The translations under genes and the position numbers were made by a program. A stretch of DNA of 30,851 bases from an uncultured Clostridia bacterium (GTDB lineage Bacteria > Bacillota > Clostridia > TANB77 > CAG-508): the NCBI GenBank assembly GCA_934149115.1, contig CAKPDW010000009.1, forward strand, positions 1 through 30,851. The letters run 5' to 3'. Within the stretch, counting starts at the first letter, position 1. Each line of letters opens with the position of its first letter. Below are positions 1 to 7,068 of this stretch, piece after piece. Below the pieces are notes generated by a model that did no database searches, was not told where the DNA came from, and saw only the letters and a list, made by a program, of their open reading frames with translations.

Positions 1-318
1 CGTACCCCCGTACGCTCCGGTATTCAAAATAAATTTTGCCTTGCTCTAAGCCAATCTTTTTAAGCTAGCTGGATAGAGAAAGACGGCGTTAAATTTTTAT
101 TAAAAAATCCTCATGTACACATGTACACTCCGGTGTTTTTAATAAAAATTTGCCTTGTTCTAGGCCAATCTTTTCAAGCTGAGTGAGTTTGAATAGGTAT
201 TTATTAAAATTTATTTTGAAATCCTCACGTACCCTCGTACGCTCCGGTGTTCCAATTTAATTTTGCCTAGTTATAGAACGATTCTTTTTCCAGCCTGATG
301 AAGGAAATTTTAGCTATA
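1..318. repeat. Three tandem copies of a structured ~114 bp repeat
   Basis: The heptamer CTCCGGT occurs at 15-21, 128-134 and 242-248, a period of 113-114 bp. Each copy has a small hairpin just before it: stem CGTAC/GTACG at 1-14 and 228-241, and TGTAC/GTACA in copy 2. AT-rich arms surround this core; in copy 2 the arm at 91-106 is the exact reverse complement of 136-151. Downstream, copies 1 and 2 share a nearly identical stretch of about 31 bases running from TTGCC to CAAGCT/TAAGCT. Copy 1 begins at the window edge, so the array probably extends further left. There is no open reading frame. I do not recognise the family. Confidence 0.8.
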
Positions 319-571
319 CAGTAAACAAAATATAATGTGAGAAGTATTGTATAAAGAATTCTTAATAATTGTTACTTAATATTTTTAGTAGATATGTGAA
401 TTTTAAATTTATAAAATGCAGGACAGTATTATTTTTATGTAATTAAGAGATTTATACGTTTGAAGGAATAGGTAATTATTTGTGTTATTGTAATTACAAT
501 AAGAGAAAATTCATACATGATTTTGTTGGTTATATTTTGTTGTATTAAACTTGTTTTGAAATGGGGTTTTT
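319..571. other. Gene-free AT-rich stretch before dusB
   Basis: No credible open reading frame or RNA gene is visible here. The only distinct element is the palindrome at 485-502, listed separately. A weak promoter for dusB could be TTGTTG at 523-528, a 17-base spacer and TAAACT at 546-551, but the -10 matches poorly. Confidence 0.5.
485..502. promoter_or_regulatory. 18-bp perfect palindrome, possible operator
   Basis: The sequence TTATTGTAATTACAATAA is perfectly self-complementary and lies about 70 bp upstream of the dusB start, just before the only promoter-like sequence for that gene. Its size and symmetry fit the binding site of a dimeric repressor. The general shape recalls Fur/PerR/Zur-type boxes, but it does not match any one consensus well, so the regulator is unknown. 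Confidence 0.4.
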
Positions 572-1543
572 ATGTTTTATCATAAGTTGTTGATTGGAAA
601 TGTTGAATTGGATAATAATATTTTACTGGCTCCTATGGCTGGTGTTACTGATTTGCCTTTTAGGAGGATTTGTAAGGAGTGTGGGGCTGGTTTGGTTGAG
701 GCTGAAATGGTGAGTGCTAAGGCTATTTTTTATGGCGATGAGAAGACTGTTTCTATGCTTAATACTTCTGGCGAAAAAAGGCCTATTTCTATGCAAATTT
801 TTGGTAATGAGCCTGATGTGATGGCTCGTGCTGCTGAGTTTTTGAATGATAGGACTGATATTATTGATATTAATATGGGATGTCCTGCTCCTAAGGTTGT
901 TAAGAATGGTGATGGTAGTAAGCTTTTACTTGATTTGGATTTGGTTTCTGAGATTGTGAAAAGTGTTGTTGCTGTTGCTAAGGTTCCTGTTACGGTTAAG
1001 ATTCGTAAGGGCTGGGATGATGATCATATTGTTGCTGTTGAGGCTGCTAAACGTATTGAGGAGGCTGGTGCTTCTGCTATTACGGTTCATGGTAGGACTA
1101 GGACTCAGTTTTATTCTGGTGTTGCTGATTGGGATATTATTCGTGAGGTTAAGGAGAATGTTTCTATTCCTGTTATTGGAAATGGTGATGTTGTTGATGG
1201 TAGGTCTGCGGAGAAACTTTTTTCTAGGACTGGTGTGGATGGTATTATGATTGGTCGTGCTTCTTTGGGAAATCCATGGATTTTTAGTGAGGTTTCTTCT
1301 TATTTAATGGGAAAAGATGTGGTTTTTCCTTCTAATTCGGAGATTTTGAAGACGATTTTGTGGCAGTATGATATGCTTATTGAGGAAAAGGGTGAGTATA
1401 CTGCTGTTAGAGAAATGCGTAAACATATCGGATGGTATTTAAAGGGATTGAAATCTGCAAAGTTTGTTAAGGAAGAAATTAATAAACTTGAAAATTTTAA
1501 TGAAATTGTTATTGTGTTAAAAAAATATTTTGAAAATATTTAA
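572..1543 (+). CDS. dusB: tRNA-dihydrouridine synthase (DusB family)
   Basis: This FMN- and NADPH-dependent enzyme reduces uridines to dihydrouridine in tRNA. At 323 residues it has the usual length for DusB-type bacterial enzymes. The N-terminal TIM barrel opens with the FMN-binding segment LAPMAGVTDLPFR (residues 19-31). The catalytic loop NMGCPAPKV follows at 101-109, with C104 as the expected proton donor. KIRKGW and HGRTR further on are the conserved tRNA/FMN contacts, and GNGDV and GIMIGRASLGNPW close the phosphate-binding side of the barrel. The C-terminal helical domain is present. The ATG at 572 has a short G-rich ribosome site just ahead. In many Firmicutes dusB stands next to unrelated housekeeping genes, so the context is not informative. 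The family assignment is secure; the B subtype is inferred from overall similarity. Confidence 0.93.
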   Translation: MFYHKLLIGNVELDNNILLAPMAGVTDLPFRRICKECGAGLVEAEMVSAKAIFYGDEKTVSMLNTSGEKRPISMQIFGNEPDVMARAAEFLNDRTDIIDINMGCPAPKVVKNGDGSKLLLDLDLVSEIVKSVVAVAKVPVTVKIRKGWDDDHIVAVEAAKRIEEAGASAITVHGRTRTQFYSGVADWDIIREVKENVSIPVIGNGDVVDGRSAEKLFSRTGVDGIMIGRASLGNPWIFSEVSSYLMGKDVVFPSNSEILKTILWQYDMLIEEKGEYTAVREMRKHIGWYLKGLKSAKFVKEEINKLENFNEIVIVLKKYFENI

Positions 1544-1664
1544 TATAAAAAATTATATTTACAAAAGAAAAAGCTAGGGCAATTTTACATAAAAAATTGC
1601 ATTACTACATTATGCAAAATAAACTGGGTTTTTTTAGAAAAATTATGTTGCTTTTTGTTGATTT

Positions 1665-1740
1665 TTACAAAAAAGTGTTATATAGTAATAATCGATTTAC
1701 AAAACTTTATTACAAATGCATTACAAAAGGGTTACAAAAA
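1665..1740. promoter_or_regulatory. Array of TTACAA motifs upstream of ftsA
   Basis: TTACAA occurs at 1665, 1697, 1710, 1721 and 1732. The last four are 13, 11 and 11 bp apart, close to one helical turn, so they would lie on one face of the DNA. The last copy ends 17 bp before the predicted -35 of ftsA. A copy in the opposite orientation (TTGTAA, 1772-1777) falls between the -35 and -10. This could be a cooperative regulator site for the division genes. The AT-rich background makes a chance origin possible. Confidence 0.4.
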
Positions 1741-1754
1741 CGTGACGATTTCTA

Positions 1755-1783
1755 TTGACTTTTTTTGCAATTTGTAATATCCT
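1755..1783 (+). promoter_or_regulatory. Predicted sigma-A promoter of ftsA-ftsZ
   Basis: TTGACT at 1755-1760 and TATCCT at 1778-1783 are separated by 17 bases. The -35 is good and the -10 matches four of six positions. Transcription would start near 1790, giving a short leader with the GGAGG of ftsA. The position supports the later TTG start at 1824, because the longer reading frame would begin on the -35 box itself. Confidence 0.45.
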
Positions 1784-1823
1784 TAGACATATTAGAGAAA
1801 CGGAAAAAATTGGAGGAATTATC

Positions 1824-3056
1824 TTGGCAATTGGAGATATAATTGTAGGTATTGACATAGGTACTTCTAAAGTTAGTACGGTTGTCGGAGAAGTTAATAA
1901 TTTCAAGCAAATAGAGATTATTTGCAATACATGTTGTAGATGTAATGGAATTGCTAAAGGGCAAATTATTGATGATGATGCTGTTTCAATTGCTATTGCA
2001 AGAACAATTAGAGAGGCTGAAGAAATGGCTAATTTTAAGATTAGTTCAGCATATATTACTATTCCAGGTAAATATACAACAATTGTTCAAAATAGTGTTG
2101 TTAAAGAAATCAGAGATAAGCTTGATGGAATATCTCATAAAGATGTATTATCAGCGATGTCTTTAGTAAGAGAAATTGAAATGCCTGAAAATGAAGTTTT
2201 GATTGATATTGTACCAGATAAATTTATATTAGAAGATGGTAAAAGTGTTGAAGATCCAGTTGGTAGTTATTGTTCAAGTTTTACTTTAATGGCGCAACTA
2301 ATTTTGGCAGATAAAAATTATATAAAGAGAATAACTAATATTTGTAAAAAAGCAGGAATTGATTTGGATGGAATTGTTCCTATTACTCTTGCTGAAAGAA
2401 ATTTAGTTTTAGATAGTAATGAATTGAATGATAATGTTATGATTCTTGATATTGGGGCTGGAAATACAGAGATTGGAATCTTTAAAGGAAATACTTTTGC
2501 TTTTAATGATACTTTACCTTTAGGTGGTGACAATATTACAAGTGATATTGCGTATGTATTAAATATTTCAAAAGAAGAAGCTGATAAGTTGAAACGTCAA
2601 TATGGATTAGCTTTGAAATCTTTTATAGATAATGATAATAATATTATCTTAAATACATATAACGGTGGAGATACACGTAATAAAACTATTAAGAGTTCAG
2701 AATTGATTGAAATTATTGAGGCTAGAGTTGAGGAAATTTTTTCTTTAGTTAATAAAGAGATTACAATGCAAGGATTAAAAAATAATATCAATAATGTAAT
2801 CTTGACAGGAGAAGGAATTACGAATATAAATAAATCTGATATGGCAGGAAAGATTATTTTGAATATTCCTGTTAAGGTTTCAACTGCTAGACTTATTTCT
2901 ACAATAAAACCGATTTATAGGACAAGTTATGCTCTTGTTAGATATGTATCTTCTAGGGCTTTTGCAAAAAGAGTTTCTAGTACTATTGATACAAAATCTG
3001 AAAAATCTGTTTTAAAAACTGTTTTAGAAAAAGTTAGAGATTTTTTCTATTCATAA
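1824..3056 (+). CDS. ftsA: Cell division protein FtsA
   Basis: FtsA is an actin-like ATPase that tethers FtsZ to the membrane and recruits later divisome proteins. The protein of 410 residues starts with VGIDIGTSKV, the first phosphate loop (about residues 8-17). ILDIGAGNTEIGIF near 207-220 is the second phosphate loop. Between them lies the SHS2 (1C) domain that replaces a subdomain of actin. The C-terminus ends in a short amphipathic segment, VLEKVRDFFYS, which fits the membrane-targeting helix. The start chosen is TTG at 1824, seven bases after GGAGG (1812-1816); the frame is open further upstream, but that part covers the promoter and resembles no FtsA. ftsZ follows after 55 bases, the classic pair. 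sbp, which often precedes ftsA, is absent here and lies at 19500. Confidence 0.95.
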   Translation: MAIGDIIVGIDIGTSKVSTVVGEVNNFKQIEIICNTCCRCNGIAKGQIIDDDAVSIAIARTIREAEEMANFKISSAYITIPGKYTTIVQNSVVKEIRDKLDGISHKDVLSAMSLVREIEMPENEVLIDIVPDKFILEDGKSVEDPVGSYCSSFTLMAQLILADKNYIKRITNICKKAGIDLDGIVPITLAERNLVLDSNELNDNVMILDIGAGNTEIGIFKGNTFAFNDTLPLGGDNITSDIAYVLNISKEEADKLKRQYGLALKSFIDNDNNIILNTYNGGDTRNKTIKSSELIEIIEARVEEIFSLVNKEITMQGLKNNINNVILTGEGITNINKSDMAGKIILNIPVKVSTARLISTIKPIYRTSYALVRYVSSRAFAKRVSSTIDTKSEKSVLKTVLEKVRDFFYS

Positions 3057-3111
3057 TTTAATTTGTTTTTAATTTTTATAATATATATTTTATTGAAGGA
3101 GGAAGTACCTT

Positions 3112-4224
3112 ATGATAATGGAAAATGATGATAACAATAACAACTATATGATGGATGGAACAGCCACTATCAAAGTAATTGGTGTTGGAGGAGCTGGAAA
3201 TAATGCTGTTAATAGAATGATTGAAGCAGGAATAAAAAATGTTGAATTTATCGCTGTTAACACTGATAGACAAGCACTTCAATTATCAAAAGCATCAACC
3301 AAAATTCAAATAGGTGAAAAATTAACGAGAGGACTTGGAGCTGGTGCAAATCCAGATATTGGAGCACAGGCTGCTGAAGAAAGTCGCACAGAAGTTGCAG
3401 AGGCTTTACGCGGAGCAGATATGGTTTTTGTTACTGCTGGTATGGGTGGTGGAACAGGAACTGGTGCTGCACCAATAGTTGCTGGAACTGCAAAGGAAAT
3501 GGGAATTTTAACAATAGGTGTTGTTACTAAACCTTTTACTTTCGAAGGAAAGAAAAGACTTGCTCAAGCTGAAAGAGGTATTGAGAGTTTAAAAGGTAAA
3601 GTTGATACATTAGTTGTAATTCCTAATGATAAATTATTGCAAGTGATTGATAGAAAAACATCAATTATTGAAGCCTTCAGAATGGCTGATGATGTTTTAA
3701 GACAAGGTGTGCAAGGTATATCAGATTTGATTGCTGTACCTGGTTTAATTAACTTGGATTTTGCTGATGTTAAAACAATAATGCTAGATAGAGGAATGGC
3801 TCATATGGGTATTGGTAGAGCTTCTGGAGAAAACAGAGCTGAAGATGCTGCAAAACAAGCTATTCAATCTCCATTACTTGAAACTTCTATCGAAGGTGCA
3901 AGAGGAGTTATTATTAATATTACAGGTGGTAGTGATGTTGGATTACACGAAGCTAATACAGCTGCTGAATTAGTTCAACGCAGTGCAGATCCAGAAGCAA
4001 ACATTATATTTGGTTCTGTTACAGATGATTCTATGGGTGATGAGATTCAAATTACTGTTATTGCAACTGGTTTTGAAAATGAAGATGAAAAAGTTCAAAA
4101 AGCTACTGATATAGTTAACAAAGCTTGGGAGAGAAAGATGAATCCAATTAGCTCATCTGAATCTAATAACAGTAATGAATTGGATATACCAACTTTCTTA
4201 AGAAAAAATAAAAATATGAAATAA
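3112..4224 (+). CDS. ftsZ: Cell division protein FtsZ
   Basis: FtsZ is the tubulin-like GTPase that polymerises into the Z ring at midcell. The glycine-rich GTP-binding signature GGGTGTG is at residues 112-118. The T7 synergy loop NLDFADV, which completes the active site of the neighbouring subunit, is at 214-220. The C-terminus carries DIPTFLRK, the conserved tail peptide that binds FtsA and other partners, after only a short linker, so the protein is compact at 370 residues. AGGAGG at 3097-3102 lies nine bases before the ATG at 3112; the ATG two codons later could also be used. It is cotranscribed with ftsA, and a clear terminator follows at 4268-4306, separating it from spoIIGA. Confidence 0.97.
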   Translation: MIMENDDNNNNYMMDGTATIKVIGVGGAGNNAVNRMIEAGIKNVEFIAVNTDRQALQLSKASTKIQIGEKLTRGLGAGANPDIGAQAAEESRTEVAEALRGADMVFVTAGMGGGTGTGAAPIVAGTAKEMGILTIGVVTKPFTFEGKKRLAQAERGIESLKGKVDTLVVIPNDKLLQVIDRKTSIIEAFRMADDVLRQGVQGISDLIAVPGLINLDFADVKTIMLDRGMAHMGIGRASGENRAEDAAKQAIQSPLLETSIEGARGVIINITGGSDVGLHEANTAAELVQRSADPEANIIFGSVTDDSMGDEIQITVIATGFENEDEKVQKATDIVNKAWERKMNPISSSESNNSNELDIPTFLRKNKNMK

Positions 4225-4235
4225 GTTATCCATTA

Positions 4236-4351
4236 TTGTCAAAGAAAATATATATAGGTAAATCGGTAAAGAAATAATTTACTTTTTGTAGATTATTTCT
4301 TTTTTTCTACATTATGAAATGACAAGTTTTTTAAGATGTATTTGTTATTAT
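4236..4351 (+). promoter_or_regulatory. Possible Spo0A-activated promoter of spoIIGA
   Basis: An extended -10 (TGT followed by TATTAT, 4343-4351) has no -35 at the normal distance, but ATGACA at 4319-4324 lies 21 bases upstream. In Bacillus subtilis the spoIIG promoter has an abnormal 22-base spacing and needs Spo0A-P. A 0A-box-like TTGTCAAA is at 4236-4243, and a poorer inverted match overlaps the -35. The agreement with known biology is good, but the individual motif matches are weak. Confidence 0.35.
4268..4306 (+). terminator. Rho-independent terminator after ftsZ
   Basis: The arms AAAGAAATAAT (4268-4278) and ATTATTTCTTT (4292-4302) pair perfectly. A smaller TAC/GTA pairing lies inside the loop, and the 3' arm runs straight into a T tract. 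It separates ftsA-ftsZ from spoIIGA-sigE. Confidence 0.7.
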
Positions 4352-4396
4352 AAATTTAATCTAAATTAAAGAATAAAGATTTGGGGGATGTTTATT

Positions 4397-5245
4397 GTGA
4401 CAGTATATCTAGATGTTATTTTTATTGAAAACTTTGTTATGAATTTATCTATTATATTGTCAGAGGCCGTTTTATTAAATTCATTAGATTTTTTTACTCG
4501 AAAAATTATTACTGCTATTTTGGCTAGTATGTATTATATTGTAACTTTATTCTTTCCTGTATGTGCGTATTTTCAGGTTATTATAGGAATTATCATTGTT
4601 TGTATGGCATTCCATCCTAAAAAATTAAAGATGCTATTTAAGGAACTATTTTTATTTTACTTTATTAATTTTGTTTTTGCAGGAACTTCTTTTGCTTTGA
4701 TGTGTGCATTTAACAAGGGAAAGTTTTCAATTTTTAATGGAGTTGTTGTTGGAAATTTTAATGTATGTAAAGTTTTTCTATCAGGTGTGATTGCATTTGT
4801 GATGCTTGTGTATTTCTTTAGAAAAAGGTCAAAGCATACTTTTAAGGATGTTGTTATTTCTATTTCTGGTAAAATAAAAAGTATAAGAGTATTGTTAGAT
4901 ACTGGAAATTTGCTGAGAGAACCATACACAGGCAAGCCTGTGATGATTGTGGAAAAAAGAGCTTTAAACACGTTGGTTGGAGAAAAAGTTATTAATGAAT
5001 TTAATGAGATTTTAGTAGGAAATGCGAGTATGCCTGACGGAATGTTTTTGATTCCATATAGGAGTCTTGGAAATTCTTCTGGCTTTTTACTTGGAATAAG
5101 GCCTGATTTTGTTGAACTAAAGAAAAATGGTAGAAGATATTATGATGTGGTAATTGGAATATGTGATGAAAATATTAGTGAAACTAAATCTTATTCTGGA
5201 ATTTTCGGATTAGAAACTTTAGATGAAGGAGTATGTGAGATATGA
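4397..5245 (+). CDS. spoIIGA: Sigma-E processing peptidase SpoIIGA
   Basis: SpoIIGA is the membrane-embedded aspartic peptidase that removes the pro-sequence of sigma-E in the mother cell, triggered from the forespore. The N-terminal half is a set of about five hydrophobic segments. The soluble C-terminal half carries LLDTGNLL, the catalytic D-T-G motif, with the aspartate at about residue 168. The start chosen is GTG at 4397: the GGGGG at 4383-4387 is nine bases upstream of it, whereas the ATG at 4388 directly abuts that motif. The resulting N-terminus, MTVYLDVIFIENF, lines up with the known MKIYLDVIW start of B. subtilis SpoIIGA. The stop overlaps the sigE start as ATGA, so protease and substrate are translationally coupled. 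Confidence 0.92.
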   Translation: MTVYLDVIFIENFVMNLSIILSEAVLLNSLDFFTRKIITAILASMYYIVTLFFPVCAYFQVIIGIIIVCMAFHPKKLKMLFKELFLFYFINFVFAGTSFALMCAFNKGKFSIFNGVVVGNFNVCKVFLSGVIAFVMLVYFFRKRSKHTFKDVVISISGKIKSIRVLLDTGNLLREPYTGKPVMIVEKRALNTLVGEKVINEFNEILVGNASMPDGMFLIPYRSLGNSSGFLLGIRPDFVELKKNGRRYYDVVIGICDENISETKSYSGIFGLETLDEGVCEI

Positions 5246-5952
5246 GTATAATTGATATTTTGAAATTATTTTATAGGAAGATTACTAAAAAGGACTTTGA
5301 AAAATTACCAATTTTTTATATTAATGGGAGTCAAACTTTACCACCACCATTGTCTTCACAGGAGGAGAGTGAGATTCTGGCTAGAATTGAAGATGATGAT
5401 GCAAAACAAATTCTTGTGGAGAGAAATTTGAGGTTGGTTGTGTATATTGCTAAAAAATTTGAGAATACTTGTGTTGATTTAGAGGATTTGATTTCTATAG
5501 GTACTATTGGATTGATGAAGGCAATTAATACTTTTAATGCTGATAAGAATATAAAGTTGGCTACATATGCTTCTAGGTGTATTGAAAATGAAATTCTTAT
5601 GTTTTTGAGAAGAAGCAATAAGTTAAAAAGTGAGGTTTCTATTGATGAACCTCTTAATCAAGATAGGGACGGAAATGAATTATTATTATCTGATATTCTT
5701 GGAACTGATGAGGATGTAATTTATAAAAATCTTGAGGATGAAGTTGATCATAAATTGCTTAAGATTGCTATTTCAAAATTATCTGATAAGGAGAAGTATA
5801 TTATGAATTTGCGTTTTGGTATGAATGGTTGTACTGAGAAAACTCAAAAGGAAGTGGCTGATTTGTTGGGAATTTCACAGAGTTATATTTCTCGATTGGA
5901 GAAAAGAATTATGGGAAAAATGCGTAAGGAGATTTCTAGTAGAACTGGTTAG
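5242..5952 (+). CDS. sigE: RNA polymerase sigma factor sigma-E (pro-form)
   Basis: This is the first mother-cell-specific sporulation sigma factor, made as an inactive precursor. The first 26 or so residues form a basic, amphipathic pro-sequence, followed by FYING, which matches the cleavage region of B. subtilis pro-sigma-E. Region 2 contains DLISIGTIGLMKAINTFN and the -10-recognising ATYASRCIENEILMFLRR. Region 4 ends in the helix-turn-helix VADLLGISQSYISRLEKR, which reads the -35. The length of 236 residues is normal. The start overlaps the spoIIGA stop by four bases. In many relatives sigG follows directly; here it does not, and a small membrane-anchored gene takes its place. Confidence 0.96.
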   Translation: MSIIDILKLFYRKITKKDFEKLPIFYINGSQTLPPPLSSQEESEILARIEDDDAKQILVERNLRLVVYIAKKFENTCVDLEDLISIGTIGLMKAINTFNADKNIKLATYASRCIENEILMFLRRSNKLKSEVSIDEPLNQDRDGNELLLSDILGTDEDVIYKNLEDEVDHKLLKIAISKLSDKEKYIMNLRFGMNGCTEKTQKEVADLLGISQSYISRLEKRIMGKMRKEISSRTG

Positions 5953-5973
5953 TATAGGCTAGATATTGGTAAT

Positions 5974-6001
5974 GAATATTTTTTTCTAAGTTTCATATTA
6001 T
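5974..6001 (+). promoter_or_regulatory. Sigma-E-like promoter
   Basis: GAATATT at 5974-5980 fits the sigma-E -35 pattern KMATATT exactly. CATATTAT at 5994-6001 agrees with the -10 pattern CATACAMT at six of eight positions. The spacer is 13 bases, one shorter than usual. It lies directly after sigE and ahead of the gene at 6032. Confidence 0.4.
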
Positions 6002-6031
6002 TATATAAAAGCTGATATGGGGGAGTTTGAA

Positions 6032-6631
6032 ATGAAGAAAAAAATTTTCATTATTTTTTTTATTTTGATTTTACTAATTTTGATTTTTTATTGTTATAAA
6101 TTTTTTGTTCCTGGCAATAATAAACATATCGAAGATGTAAATGATTTGAATGAGTATATTTCGAGTATTAATGAATATAAGCTTGAGGCTGATGTTACTG
6201 TAAATAGTAATAAAAATTCTAATAAATATAAGATTACTCAGTCTTATGTGAATGGAGTTTCTAGACAAGAAATTTTATGTGATGATACTAATGATGGTAT
6301 TATTATTGAAAATATGGATAATTGTTTAAAAATTAAAAATACTCAATTACCTGTTGAAAAAATATTTGCGGATTATTCAGATGTTGTGAAAAATTCAGTT
6401 GGTTTGGATTCTTTTATTGAGGATTATTTGTGTGATGAAAATAAAGAGATTCGTGATAAGGATGGTTATTACATAGTTAGTGTTAAATCGAAAAATTCTC
6501 AAAATAAGTATGGGTTGAGTAAGACGCTATATTTTAATATTGAAAAAGGATCGATTGAAAAAATTGAGGTTAAAGATATAAACAATAATGCAAGTATAAT
6601 CATAGAATATATTAAACTTGAAATATTGTAA
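6032..6631 (+). CDS. Membrane-anchored hypothetical protein, possibly LolA/GerS-like
   Basis: I do not recognise this protein with certainty. It has 199 residues: a short basic start, one strongly hydrophobic segment (about residues 4-22) and an exported domain of about 175 residues. There is no lipobox cysteine at the end of the hydrophobic segment, so it is more likely anchored than lipidated. The body alternates predicted beta strands (YKLEADVTV, KYKITQSYV, YYIVSVKSK, SIEKIEVKDI, SIIIEYIKLEI), the pattern of LolA-fold proteins such as the clostridial germination protein GerS. That comparison is an inference from pattern only. The ATG at 6032 is chosen because GGGGGAG (6019-6025) lies six bases upstream; the earlier ATG at 6017 overlaps that motif. 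The sigma-E-like promoter suggests expression in the mother cell. Confidence 0.65.
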   Translation: MKKKIFIIFFILILLILIFYCYKFFVPGNNKHIEDVNDLNEYISSINEYKLEADVTVNSNKNSNKYKITQSYVNGVSRQEILCDDTNDGIIIENMDNCLKIKNTQLPVEKIFADYSDVVKNSVGLDSFIEDYLCDENKEIRDKDGYYIVSVKSKNSQNKYGLSKTLYFNIEKGSIEKIEVKDINNNASIIIEYIKLEIL

Positions 6632-6697
6632 ATTTAGAAAACATTTAGATATAGTAATTTACAAATTCGATATATAGAATTATTGGGAGTGATTATT

Positions 6698-7057
6698 ATG
6701 GTAATCAAAAGAGGAGATATGTTTTATGCTGATTTAAGTCCTGTTATAGGGTCAGAACAGGGGGGAATAAGACCTGTTTTGATAATACAAAATGATATGG
6801 GAAATAAATATAGTCCAACAGTTATAGCTGCTGCGATAACTTCTCAAATTGGAAAAAATAGATTGCCGACTCATATTGAAATTGATTCTAAAGATGTTGG
6901 ATTAAAGGCTGATTCTGTTGTGTTGGCTGAACAAATTCGTACAATTGATAAGAGCAGGTTGAAAGAAAAAATTGGACATATCGATGATGAGACAATTATG
7001 GGAAAGATTAATAGTGCAATAGGAATTAGTTTCGGTTTGGTTACGACAAATGATTGA
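6698..7057 (+). CDS. MazF/PemK-type endoribonuclease (EndoA-like), no antitoxin visible
   Basis: This small RNase family (NdoA/EndoA in B. subtilis) cuts single-stranded mRNA at short motifs. The product from the ATG at 6698 is 119 residues. It carries the family's loop GGIRPVLIIQND with R25 and the segment AAAITSQ with T48, the same numbers as the catalytic Arg25 and Thr48 of B. subtilis EndoA. GDMFYADLSPVIGSEQGG is the typical start of the fold. GGGAG at 6685-6689 is eight bases before the chosen ATG; the upstream TTG at 6683 overlaps that motif. In most Firmicutes a small CopG-like antitoxin gene precedes it; the 66 bases before this gene have no room for one. The next gene starts 12 bases after the stop. 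Confidence 0.92.
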   Translation: MVIKRGDMFYADLSPVIGSEQGGIRPVLIIQNDMGNKYSPTVIAAAITSQIGKNRLPTHIEIDSKDVGLKADSVVLAEQIRTIDKSRLKEKIGHIDDETIMGKINSAIGISFGLVTTND

Positions 7058-7068
7058 TGGAGTATAGA

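Noticed and set aside
1..318. CRISPR array
   Set aside because: Only three units of about 114 bp, diverged from each other, with no short identical repeats and no unique spacers of equal size.
963..1250. Leucine-rich 95-residue open frame inside dusB
   Set aside because: It is an out-of-frame reading of GTT/GCT-rich dusB codons, without a ribosome site.
1755..1823. Upstream extension of FtsA from a TTG at 1755
   Set aside because: That codon is the predicted -35 box, has no ribosome site, and the added residues do not look like FtsA. TTG at 1824 follows GGAGG.
4388..4396. ATG at 4388 as the spoIIGA start
   Set aside because: It directly abuts the GGGGG ribosome site; the GTG at 4397 has correct spacing and matches the known N-terminus of the family.
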